Shown here: positions 17,036-24,649 of the stretch, piece after piece
How the letters are laid out: each line of letters begins with the position of its first letter
Position numbering within the stretch: the stretch's first letter is position 1
NCBI GenBank assembly: GCA_963829955.1
Contig: CAWHKS010000015.1
Location: 124,001-188,000, forward strand
Source of the DNA: DASTFY01 sp963829955
GTDB lineage: Bacteria; Actinomycetota; Acidimicrobiia; Acidimicrobiales; Ilumatobacteraceae
Length of the DNA stretch: 64,000 nt
Direction: 5' to 3'
The notes under the pieces: generated by a model
What the model was told of the DNA's origin: nothing
Databases searched by the model: none
What the model saw: the letters and a program-made list of their open reading frames with translations, nothing else
Program-made: the position numbers and the translations under genes

Positions 17036-17581
17036 TCAGCCGGCCACGATCGCGGCGGCGAGGGCGGTCCGATGGTCCTTCGTCCAGGGCGGCCCCAACC
17101 TGGCTCGGGGGCCATCCAGGACATCGTCAGCCCGATCACCCAGGATGCTGAGGGCCTGGAGGACCACGTCCTTGGCGACATAGAGGTGGACGGCCCAGCC
17201 ACGGGCCCGGGCGACCTCGGCGAGCACCTGGCGGTACATGATGGCGTCGGCCCGGGACTCGTACGGGGCGCGCCGTTGGACGGCGATGTCGTCAGGGAAG
17301 TCCAGCGGCCACGCGCGCATGGAGATCGAAAGGATCGGCTCGGGCAGCGCCGCAGCGAGCTCGTCGAGCGCGGCCGACGTCGCCCGGGAGGCCGAAGCCC
17401 GCACCGTCGCCACCAGCGCCGCTGTGGCGTCGAGATCGAGGCGGGAGCTGTCGTAGTGCATCGGCGCCGGCGTGATGCCGGGTTCGATCAGCCCGATCCG
17501 CCGCCGGTCCACGACCGCGTGGTCCGCCGACGCCGTCACGGCGATGGCCCAACCGAAGTGATCAGCGATCCCCACACGCAT
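17036..17581 (-). CDS. Conserved hypothetical protein, possible RNase H-like fold
   Basis: The 181-residue product begins MRVGIADHFGWAIAVTAS, followed by a second strand (HAVVDRRRIGLIEPG). That resembles the first beta hairpin of RNase H/RuvC-fold proteins. Later segments include ALDELAAALPEPILSISMRAW, then PYESRADAIMYRQVLAEVARARGW and VHLYVAKDVVLQAL, the alternation expected of such a fold. The D7 and late acidic residues could form a partial active site. I cannot assign a family by eye. It stands alone between the imuA' promoter and a divergent methyltransferase-like gene. Confidence 0.65.
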   Translation of the reverse strand: MRVGIADHFGWAIAVTASADHAVVDRRRIGLIEPGITPAPMHYDSSRLDLDATAALVATVRASASRATSAALDELAAALPEPILSISMRAWPLDFPDDIAVQRRAPYESRADAIMYRQVLAEVARARGWAVHLYVAKDVVLQALSILGDRADDVLDGPRARLGPPWTKDHRTALAAAIVAG

Positions 17582-17625
17582 CGCACCAAGTATCTCCGCG
17601 ACGGGAAGGCCATACCCTCAGGGAA

Positions 17626-18267
17626 GTGGATAACCACTGGGTGCGCTGGCACCAGGCCTACGACGACGCCGCGAACCCGCTGATCGAGCGCCGCCACCAC
17701 GTGGTCGACGCCGTAACGCAGTCACTCGACGCCGCGCCGCCCGGCCCGCTGACCGTCGTGTCGTTGTGCGCGGGTGACGCCACCGACCTCGCGATCGCGG
17801 TCGGCGACCACCCGCGCCGCGGCGACATCACGGGCGCCGCGGTCGAGCTCGATCCGGAGCTTGCGCGTCGCGCCGTGGACAACTTCGAACGCGCCGGCGT
17901 GAGGCTCGACGTCCGTTGCACCGACGCCGGCGACGTGCAGAACTCCTCCGACCTCCTCCCGGCGGACGTGCTGCTGCTGGTGGGGATCTTCGGCAACGTC
18001 AGCGACGCGGACATCGAGCAGACCATCGGCGCGGTCCCCACGTTGTGCCGTCTGGGCGCCACCATCATCTGGACCCGACACCGTCGCCCGCCGGACCTGA
18101 CGCCGCGCATCCGAGCGTGGTTCGAGCAGCACGGCTGCACGCACCTCCGATTCGACGCGCCGGAGTCCGTCAGTTGGACGGTGGGTGCAGAACGTCTCGA
18201 TCACTCGCCGGCCGGTCGCCCGCCGACCGGATCCACACGACTGTTCACCTTCCTGCCGGTCGCCTGA
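17626..18267 (+). CDS. Class I SAM methyltransferase-like protein
   Basis: GTG at 17626 lies seven bases after TACCCT (17613-17618), indicating a leaderless mRNA. The 213-residue product contains VVSLCAGDATDLAIAVGDHP (motif I, with CAGD in place of GCGTG), the acidic VELDPELARRAVDNFERAGV, a motif IV-like DVLLLVGIFGNVSDADI, and a C-terminal half with FEQHGCTHLRFDAPESVSWTVG. This fits the actinobacterial methyltransferase families often left unnamed. The substrate is unknown. Confidence 0.74.
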   Translation: MDNHWVRWHQAYDDAANPLIERRHHVVDAVTQSLDAAPPGPLTVVSLCAGDATDLAIAVGDHPRRGDITGAAVELDPELARRAVDNFERAGVRLDVRCTDAGDVQNSSDLLPADVLLLVGIFGNVSDADIEQTIGAVPTLCRLGATIIWTRHRRPPDLTPRIRAWFEQHGCTHLRFDAPESVSWTVGAERLDHSPAGRPPTGSTRLFTFLPVA

Positions 18268-18277
18268 TCCCGAACGG

Positions 18278-18568
18278 CTACGCGTTCGCCACCTCGATCA
18301 GCACGTCGGCGTGACAGGGCTCGTCCAGCGGGCAGTAGCAGGCGAGATCTCGCCCTTGGAGCTCGCGCTGGGCGTCCTCGACCGTGATCCGCAACCGACC
18401 CGCGAGCAGGTCGGCGCGATACCGGCGAACGGCTTCCTCACGGCCGAGCTCCAGTGGATGGGGGTTGCCCCACTTGGTCGGCCTGCTCACGACCACCGTG
18501 CCCGCCGGGAGCCGCGCTCCACGACGGCGCGATCGCTGGAACCGCCGCGGCATCGTCCGAGTCCCCAT
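18278..18568 (-). CDS. DUF4326 domain protein
   Basis: The 96-residue product has the diagnostic DUF4326 blocks: PRRFQRSRRRGARLP, then VSRPTKWGNPHPL, RYRADLL and ELQGRDLACYCPLDEPCHAD. The three conserved cysteines with a histidine (CYCPLDEPCH) look like a metal site. The family is widespread, also in phages, but its function is unknown. The ATG at 18568 starts one base after the stop of the upstream DUF3237-type gene, so the pair is translationally coupled. ATG at 18553 is an alternative start. Confidence 0.82.
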   Translation of the reverse strand: MGTRTMPRRFQRSRRRGARLPAGTVVVSRPTKWGNPHPLELGREEAVRRYRADLLAGRLRITVEDAQRELQGRDLACYCPLDEPCHADVLIEVANA

Positions 18569-18569
18569 C

Positions 18570-18995
18570 TCACCCGGGTGGTTCCCAGATGAGCTCCGCG
18601 ACGTCGACGAGGAGTCCGTCGGGACGCACCTCGCCCGTGCCGACGCACACCACGTCGTTCAGCCAGCGATAGCCCGGGGCGTCGCTCAGGTGGGTGAGCC
18701 AGCACACGATCTGACGGGCTCCCTGCGGGTAGGCGCGGCCGTAGCCGCCGCAGTGGAACAACACGGTTGCGTCGTCGTCGGTGATGATCACCCCGTCGAA
18801 GTCCGGGCAGTACGTGCCGTCACCTCTTCGTCGGGGATGGTTCGCGCCCTGCATCGACCCGCTGAGCCGTCCAGCGCATCGACCCTCGGCCAGGAAAAGG
18901 TGCTGGCCCTCGTTCCCGCCGGTGGCCAGCGCGACGCTCCACGCCTGCGGATAGTCGAACTCCATCCGGTACAAGGGCTCGAGGCGCATGGGCAC
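18570..18995 (-). CDS. DUF3237-like protein
   Basis: The 141-residue product is beta-rich and reads like a DUF3237 barrel. It begins MRLEPLYRMEFDY, then EGRCAGRLSGSMQGANHPRR, then DGTYCPDFDGVIITDDDATVLFHCGGYG, and ends with VVCVGTGEVRPDGLLVDVAEL. Family proteins are small cytoplasmic barrels of unknown function. GTG at 18995 and ATG at 18989 are both possible starts, two codons apart. It is the first gene of a two-gene unit with the DUF4326 gene. Confidence 0.7.
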   Translation of the reverse strand: MPMRLEPLYRMEFDYPQAWSVALATGGNEGQHLFLAEGRCAGRLSGSMQGANHPRRRGDGTYCPDFDGVIITDDDATVLFHCGGYGRAYPQGARQIVCWLTHLSDAPGYRWLNDVVCVGTGEVRPDGLLVDVAELIWEPPG

Positions 18996-19048
18996 AGTTG
19001 AGCACCGTTACCGATCGCCGGTCGTGATCGGTCGCCTACGGTGCCGCC

Positions 19049-20423
19049 GTGCCGAGCGCCGGTATCCAGGCAGACGTCTGTGTCGTCGGTGCCGGCTTTG
19101 CCGGCCTGACGGCGGCGCGACGGCTCGTCCAAGGAGGCGCTCGGGTGGTCGTGCTCGAAGCGCGTCGATCGCGTCGGCGGGCGGACCTGGAACCGTGCCA
19201 TGCCGGACGGGTTGTCGGTTTCGGTCGGCGGCACATGGCTCGGGGTCGGTCAGGACCGCATGTTCCAGCTCAGCAACGAGGTCGGCGTCGACACCTACGA
19301 GCACTTCAGCCGGGGAGATCACATCCTCCGGCTCGACGGCACCAACATGCGACACGAGGGCTCATCGGTGCCGAAGAAGTACCTTGTCGGCCTCGGCAGC
19401 TACGCGTTGGCCATTCGCCGGCTCAGCCGGATGGCCGACCGCCTTCCCGCCGAGCGGCCCTGGGACGCCGACGACGCCGACAAGCTCGACGCCCGCACCC
19501 TGGCCGACTGGCTGAACTCGCGCCTGAACGTTCCCTCGAGCCTCGGCCGGGAACTGACCCACATGGCGATGGGGGTGCTGTTCTGCACCGACCCCGCCGA
19601 GCTCTCGGTGCTCGGCGCACTCGTCCTCGCCCGCGGCGGCCATGGTGCCAAGCGCGGGTTCGAGTACTACACCGACAGCAAGCTCACGGAGACGCATCTG
19701 CTCGACGGTGACCCTCCGGCCGTTGCCGATCGCATCGCCGCCGCCCTCGGCGAGGCTGTCCACCTCGGGCAACCGGTGCGGGCGATCACCGATGTCGGTG
19801 ATGGGATCGAGGCGCACACGGACGATCTCATCGTTGCGGCCGAGCGTGTCGTCGTGGCGACGCCGCCGGCGCTCGCCGCTCGCCTCACCTTCGAGCCTGG
19901 CCTGCCTCCCGCACACCACCACCTATTGATGCGCATGGTCCCGGGCGCGGCGATCCGGGTGATCACGACCTACCCCGAGCCGTTCTGGCGTGAGGCCGGG
20001 CTCTGCGGAGAGTCAGCCGACCCCCGCTCTCCGGTCGTCATCACGATCGACCAGTGCCCAAAGAGCGGTACCCCCGGCGTGCTGAGCAGCTACGCGTTCG
20101 GACCGCCCGCACTCCGCCTGGCAGGGATGTCCCCGACTCACCGTCGAGCCACATGGCTGAGCGCGCTGGTCGAACGCTTCGGATCCGCCGCCGGGGAGCC
20201 GATCGGCTATCTCGAGACCGACTGGTCGGCGGAGCAGTGGTCGCTCGGAGGGATGATCTCGCATTTCTCGCCCGGCACGCTGACCAGCTATGGCAGCGCG
20301 CTCCGGGCCCCGGTCGGTCGCATCCATTGGGCGGGTGCCGAGCGGGCCACGGAGATGCACGGGCTGATCGAAGGCGCGGTGCGGTCGGGAGAGCGGGCGG
20401 CGGACGAGGTGCTGCGCACGTAG
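19049..20423 (+). pseudogene. Flavin monoamine oxidase-family protein, interrupted by a one-base frameshift
   Basis: Removing one base at about 19166 gives a 457-residue FAD-dependent amine oxidase. The first frame encodes the dinucleotide fold ADVCVVGAGFAGLTAARRL followed by VVVLEAR. The second frame continues exactly with DRVGGRTWNRAMPDGLSVSV, the flavin-binding block that always follows. The C-terminus has the FAD motif RIHWAGAERATEMHGLIEGA and SGERAADEVL. The substrate is not evident. GTG at 19049 lies six bases after TACGGT (19037-19042), so the transcript is leaderless. The break may be an assembly insertion, because both halves are otherwise intact. Confidence 0.82.
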
Positions 20424-20474
20424 GCGCGCCACCTACCGTTTGGGGCAACAGTCGCGATGGAGGGAGGTACCCGC

Positions 20475-20870
20475 GTGACAAGGTTCGTGATCGGCCCGGA
20501 CGTCGCCCTGCGCCTCGCCTCGGACGAGGCCACGATCCCGGGCGAGCACGAGCTCCTGGCGCCGACGCTCCTCCGATCGCAGGTGCTCTCGTCGCTGTAC
20601 CAGGAGGTGCAGCGAGGTGACCTCGCGAAGGCCGACGCCGACCGACGCCTGACCTACGTGCGAGGGCTGCAAATGCGACTGCTCGGTGATCGTGTCCTGC
20701 AGAACGTCGCTTGGAAGATCGCTCAGCAGCTCGGTTGGTCCGACACCTTCGACGCCGAGTACGTCGCGCTGACCCAGCTGCAAGCGGATGCGTTTGTCAC
20801 CCTCGATCGCCGTCTCGCACGCGCCGCGAGCGCAATCGTGACGGTCGCAACGATCGAAGCACTCGTCTAA
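20475..20870 (+). CDS. Orphan PIN-domain protein (VapC-like)
   Basis: The 131-residue product has PIN features: an early acidic strand (FVIGPDVALRLA), then LLAPTLLRSQVLSSLYQ, LQMRLLGDRVLQNVAWKIAQ, and the closing GWSDTFDAEYVALTQLQADAFVTLD. The conserved acids would bind metal for RNA cleavage. VapC toxins normally follow a vapB antitoxin gene, but none is visible here. GTG at 20475 is preceded by a strong GGAGGGAGG site; ATG at 20457 is an in-frame alternative that would place that site inside the gene. The 3' end overlaps the convergent gene by 74 bases. Confidence 0.75.
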   Translation: MTRFVIGPDVALRLASDEATIPGEHELLAPTLLRSQVLSSLYQEVQRGDLAKADADRRLTYVRGLQMRLLGDRVLQNVAWKIAQQLGWSDTFDAEYVALTQLQADAFVTLDRRLARAASAIVTVATIEALV

Positions 20871-21468
20871 TCCCCGTCGCTTGCCCTGCTGCCGCCTGCG
20901 CGAGCGCGAGCTCTCGTTCAGCGAGCAGACCGTCCAGCGTCAACGCGCAGTCACGCTTCCCGTCCCAAGAGATCGTGTGGATCGGACCGGCGTGGGGAGG
21001 ATCTGCCAGCAGATTCAACACGTCGTCGTCGTCGGCAAGGTCAACGATCCACCAGCAGTCGGGCTCAGTCTCGTTCTCCGAGGCGCAATAGGCGACGATC
21101 TCACCTGAGAAGATGCACCTGGCCACGTCGAAGAAACGTCGAAGGTGGTCATCGTCGTGGCCGAACGAGTGCGTATGCCACCCGGCGAAGCTCAGCGTCG
21201 GCTGCCACTCAGGGATCAAACGGGGTACGTCGGTACCGCCTGGTTCCAGCCACAGCTCGACGTCGAGCTCGGGTCGGCCGGTGGGCGACGGAAAGCGAGC
21301 GACGAGGCTCCACAGGCCTGGCTCTGGCGGCTCATCCCTGCCGTAGCACGAGGGAGGCTCCATCAACAGCTGCGCATCCGCGAGGACGGGATCGCCGAGC
21401 AGCAAGTGGAGCAGCCACTGGGAGGGCTCGTCGAGCTCGTCCTCGTCGACTGCGATCCCGCCCGCCAT
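20797..21468 (-). CDS. Conserved hypothetical protein
   Basis: The 223-residue product is acidic and soluble. Recognisable segments are SQWLLHLLLGDPVL, the aromatic and acidic region LSFAGWHTHSFGHDDDHLRRFF, DCWWIVDLADDDDVLNLL and GPIHTISWDGKRDCALTLDG. I do not recognise the family; its length and composition recall SUKH-type or immunity-like proteins. ATG at 21468 has a GGAGG site five bases upstream, so I prefer it to the ATG at 21489. The last 24 or so residues are arginine-rich and are encoded antisense to the end of the PIN gene, which suggests an earlier stop codon was lost. Confidence 0.58.
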   Translation of the reverse strand: MAGGIAVDEDELDEPSQWLLHLLLGDPVLADAQLLMEPPSCYGRDEPPEPGLWSLVARFPSPTGRPELDVELWLEPGGTDVPRLIPEWQPTLSFAGWHTHSFGHDDDHLRRFFDVARCIFSGEIVAYCASENETEPDCWWIVDLADDDDVLNLLADPPHAGPIHTISWDGKRDCALTLDGLLAERELALAQAAAGQATGIRRVLRSLRPSRLRSRRVRDGDRG

Positions 21469-21555
21469 GGGCCCCTCCGTCGCCGGCATCCGACCTGTGC
21501 ACTGTCGATCCGGCCAATCCCAGACTAGAGATGCCCGATACCGGTCACCATCGAG

Positions 21556-22419
21556 TTAGAGACGGCCACCCATCGCTAGGTCCTCGAGAAGCACCACCAC
21601 AGCGCGGCCGTCGCAGGCCCAACCGTCGGCGCCGAGCTCTCGCGCGTGATCCCGGTCCCGGACCGCGCAGCCGCCGGCGAGGATGGGTACGCCGTCCACG
21701 GCGCCCCGCAGCGCGTCGATGGTCGCCTCCGCAGAACGCGTGCACTCCCGTGTGCTGATCGACACCCCGACGATGGTCAGCTGCTGGGCGCGAGCGGCAG
21801 CCAGCGCGAAGGACGACGCCGGGACGTCGGAACCCAGGTCCGAGACGTCCCAGCCGGCTCCCCGCAGCAGATCGGCCAGCAGCGCCAGCGGGAGCGAGTG
21901 GCGTTCTCCTGCGGGCGCACCGAGCACCACCGTGCCGCGGTTGCGACCTCGCCGCAGGAACCGGTGCCCGAGCCGCCCGACCAAGCGCCCCGCGATCACA
22001 CTGGCCCGGTGCTCGACGGCGACGTCGAGCTCACCCGATTCCCAGCGGCGGCCGATGGACACCATGGCCGGGGCAACGAGGTCGAGGTACACCTCGTCGA
22101 GGTCGGCGCCTGCGGCCTGTGCGGCTTCGATGACCCCCCAGGCCCCGCGGGCGTCACCGGCCAGGAGACGGTGCTCGAGGCGCTCGGCCCACGGAGCCCG
22201 CCGGCCCCCTCGCCGTCCGGCGGCGGCTGCGTCACCCGGGCCCGCCTGACGGGCCTGGACGAACGCTTCGACGACCCCGGGCGCGACCCGCCACGTGCCT
22301 CCCGACTTCTCCGCCGCCAGCACCCCCAGGCGCACGTAGCGGTACGCCGTCATGTAGTGGACGCCGAGCCGGTCGGCGGCTTCCTGCAGCGTGAGCGGGG
22401 ATTCGCCGGCGTCGACCAC
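21556..22419 (-). CDS. CarH-like cobalamin-dependent regulator with excisionase-type HTH
   Basis: The 287-residue product has an N-terminal helix-turn-helix of the excisionase/MerR kind (SPLTLQEAADRLGVHYMTAY, then GGTWRV), a helical cap domain (about residues 77-150), and a C-terminal B12-binding Rossmann fold. The cap contains W126, nine residues, then E136-H137, the Wx9EH motif that holds the adenosyl group in the photoreceptor CarH. The Rossmann part has GERHSLPLALLADLLRGAGW, where H174 would be the lower axial ligand, and DLGSDVPASSFA. Known relatives repress genes in the dark and release DNA in light. GTG at 22419 follows TAAGGT by eight bases. Its targets are not visible. Confidence 0.83.
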   Translation of the reverse strand: MVDAGESPLTLQEAADRLGVHYMTAYRYVRLGVLAAEKSGGTWRVAPGVVEAFVQARQAGPGDAAAAGRRGGRRAPWAERLEHRLLAGDARGAWGVIEAAQAAGADLDEVYLDLVAPAMVSIGRRWESGELDVAVEHRASVIAGRLVGRLGHRFLRRGRNRGTVVLGAPAGERHSLPLALLADLLRGAGWDVSDLGSDVPASSFALAAARAQQLTIVGVSISTRECTRSAEATIDALRGAVDGVPILAGGCAVRDRDHARELGADGWACDGRAVVVLLEDLAMGGRL

Positions 22420-22496
22420 CGTCGCAGACCTTAGTGCTAAAGACTGGTTCCACCACGGATCGGAGCGACCGCTGTCTCGTTCGGGAGTCCGAACTG

Positions 22497-22955
22497 TCAG
22501 CCCTGGTTGGCGAACCAGCGCTCTTTGGCCGAGCGGCTGCGCTCCAGCAGGTGGGCCGGGACGCGAGAGGCCGCGACGTCCACCGCACCATCACCCGCGG
22601 CGCCTCCTTCCCCACCGGCCGCCGCCGGCGCCTCCTCCTCGGGCATCTCGAGCGGGGGCGGCACGAAACCCGGGCGGTAGTAGGTGTAGAGCTCCTCGAT
22701 GATCGGCTCGAGCGCATCGCCGTTGAAGCCCTTGCGCAAGTCGACGGTGACGATGTTGCCGTAGACGTGCACGGACTCCACCTCGCCCGTCTCCAGAAGA
22801 CGCCGAGCCAGGATCGGCCCGGACCCTGGGCCGGTGGCGTCGGCGACGGTCCAGTAGTGCTCGTGGCCCATGCCGGTGAGGCTGCGATTGGCCTCGAAGC
22901 GCAACAGGCCCGGTTGGCTGCTGGGCAGCGGGGTGACGGCGACGGGTTGACCCAC
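22497..22955 (-). CDS. Nfu/NifU N-terminal-domain-like protein
   Basis: The first 95 residues of this 152-residue product match the Nfu/NifU N-terminal scaffold domain: VTPLPSSQPGLLRFEANRSL, then GPILARRLLETGEVESVHVYGNIVTVDLRK and IIEELYTYYRPGF. The rest is a Pro/Glu/Ala/Gly-rich linker and a short helix (RVPAHLLERSRSAKERWF). It lacks the CxxC cluster-binding domain of full NifU, so a modulating or metal-delivery role is more likely than Fe-S assembly itself. It starts 11 bases after the SCO4848-type gene and 77 bases before the CarH-like gene, all on one strand. TAGCCT lies eight bases before the GTG. Confidence 0.65.
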   Translation of the reverse strand: MGQPVAVTPLPSSQPGLLRFEANRSLTGMGHEHYWTVADATGPGSGPILARRLLETGEVESVHVYGNIVTVDLRKGFNGDALEPIIEELYTYYRPGFVPPPLEMPEEEAPAAAGGEGGAAGDGAVDVAASRVPAHLLERSRSAKERWFANQG

Positions 22956-22966
22956 GGCGGCGCAGG

Positions 22967-23257
22967 CTAGCCAGCGTCGACCGCGTGATCGGCAACCGTG
23001 TCAGCGACCGGCACCGGCGTCCGCAGCCGCCGCACCACCAGCCAGGCGGCCACGGCGAAGGCGATGCTCACAGCAGCCAGCACCGTGTGCACGACCTTGA
23101 ACCCCGTGCCCCGGGCGTCGTCGCCCCAGATGTTCCAGATCCGCGTGGCCCAGATCCAGACCGTCCACAAGCAGAACGCACGGAGCAGGATGGCCTGCGC
23201 GCGAGTCATGCGGGGCAAGCGCAGTGGTCTATCGGTCGACGGTGGCGTCTCGATCAT
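22967..23257 (-). CDS. SCO4848-family small membrane protein
   Basis: The 96-residue product has two hydrophobic helices. The first contains the family hallmark (ILLRAFCLWTVWIWATRIWN, followed by IWGDD). The second is VVHTVLAAVSIAFAVAAWLV, followed by a basic end. This is the layout of the SCO4848 family of actinobacterial membrane proteins, whose function is unknown. ATG at 23257 lies seven bases after TACGGT, so the mRNA is probably leaderless and is the likely head of a three-gene unit running into the CarH-like regulator. Confidence 0.78.
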   Translation of the reverse strand: MIETPPSTDRPLRLPRMTRAQAILLRAFCLWTVWIWATRIWNIWGDDARGTGFKVVHTVLAAVSIAFAVAAWLVVRRLRTPVPVADTVADHAVDAG

Positions 23258-23383
23258 CGCCTCGACCGTACCGCCGGCAGTCCCCGCCGACCGTGCCCGC
23301 CGGTCGTGGCGGCCGTGCCTGGCGGGCCTCCTCCCGACTACATTGACCCGCAGGTCAAGTCCGCGTTCCAGGGGGTCCGATCC

Positions 23384-24649
23384 ATGCCCGACGTCAGCCT
23401 CGAGGCCTTTGAGACGGAGGCCCGCGGCTTCCTCGACGCCCACGCCACCAGGCGGGAGGCTGAGAAGGCCTTCGTGTGGGGAGAGGGCTCCGACAAGGTG
23501 TCGCTCTTCGACGAGAAGGCCCGCGACCGCGAGCGGGAGGAGCTCGCCCGGGCCCAGGAGTGGCGGGCCACGAAGTTCGACGCCGGCTTCGGCTGGATCG
23601 GTGGGCCGGCCCAGTTCGGTGGCCGGGAGCTGTCCAATACCTACGAGCGGCTGTGGTCCTCGCTGGAGTCGCAGTACGAGGTGCCCAACCAGGCCTTCTT
23701 CGGCATCGGCCTCGGCATGGTCGCCCCGACCATCCTCGCCCACGCGTCGGACAGCGCAAAGGACCGCTACCTGCGAGCCATGTACCGAGGCGACATCGTC
23801 GGCTGCCAGCTCTTCTCCGAGCCGGGCGCAGGCTCGGACCTGGCCAGCCTCCAGACCAAGGCGGAGCGCGATGGCGACGAATGGCTCATCACGGGCCAGA
23901 AGGTCTGGACGTCCGGCGCGCAGTACTCCGACATCGGCGAGATCATCTGCCGAACCGACCCGGACCTGCCCAAGCACAAGGGCCTGACCGGGTTCATCGT
24001 CGACATGCGGGCGCCGGGCGTCGAGATCCGCCCGCTGCGCCAGATGACGGGCGGCGCCAGCTTCAACGAGGTGTTCTTCAACGAGGTCAGGGTCCCGGAC
24101 GACCATCGCCTCGGCGACGTCAATCAGGGTTGGTCAGTGGCCCTCACGACACTCATGAACGAACGGGCGTCCATCGGCGCCGGCGGCGCGGGCGGGCCCA
24201 CGGGCGGCATGACGGCCCGACTGATCGAGATGGTGCGCCACTTCGGTCTCGCCGACGATCCGATCGTGCGCAACGAGCTCGCCGGCATCATCACGTCGCT
24301 TCGCGTCGCCGGCTACACGAACCAGCGGGCGATGGACAAGATCAAGCGCGGCCAGCTCCCCGGGCCCGAGCTCTCGATCGCCAAGCTGTCCCTCACCATG
24401 AACATGCGGCGTATGAGCGAGTTCGCGGCCAACGTGCTCGGCCCCCGGGTCCTCGCCGACTCGGGCGAGTGGGGCACCTACGCCTGGGGCGCGTTCTTCC
24501 TCGGCGTTCCCGGGATGCGCATCGCCGGCGGGTCGGACGAGGTGATGCGGAACATCGTGGGTGAGCGGGTCCTCGGCCTGCCCAAGGACCCCGGGATCGA
24601 CTCGGTGACCCCGTTCCGCGAGCTCAAGGTGGGGACGCAGACGAGCTGA
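23384..24649 (+). CDS. Acyl-CoA dehydrogenase family protein
   Basis: The 421-residue product is a full-length acyl-CoA dehydrogenase. It has the N-terminal helical domain, the flavin-binding signature CQLFSEPGAGSDLASLQTKA, the middle beta domain (WLITGQKVWTSGAQYSDIGE), and the C-terminal helices with FNEVFFNEVRVPDDHRLG and the end motif RIAGGSDEVMRNIVGERVLGLP. It oxidises an acyl-CoA to the 2,3-enoyl-CoA using FAD and passes electrons to ETF. The chain length or branched substrate cannot be told. I chose ATG at 23384, where the family N-terminus begins. The last 26 bases overlap the convergent VWA gene. Confidence 0.9.
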   Translation: MPDVSLEAFETEARGFLDAHATRREAEKAFVWGEGSDKVSLFDEKARDREREELARAQEWRATKFDAGFGWIGGPAQFGGRELSNTYERLWSSLESQYEVPNQAFFGIGLGMVAPTILAHASDSAKDRYLRAMYRGDIVGCQLFSEPGAGSDLASLQTKAERDGDEWLITGQKVWTSGAQYSDIGEIICRTDPDLPKHKGLTGFIVDMRAPGVEIRPLRQMTGGASFNEVFFNEVRVPDDHRLGDVNQGWSVALTTLMNERASIGAGGAGGPTGGMTARLIEMVRHFGLADDPIVRNELAGIITSLRVAGYTNQRAMDKIKRGQLPGPELSIAKLSLTMNMRRMSEFAANVLGPRVLADSGEWGTYAWGAFFLGVPGMRIAGGSDEVMRNIVGERVLGLPKDPGIDSVTPFRELKVGTQTS

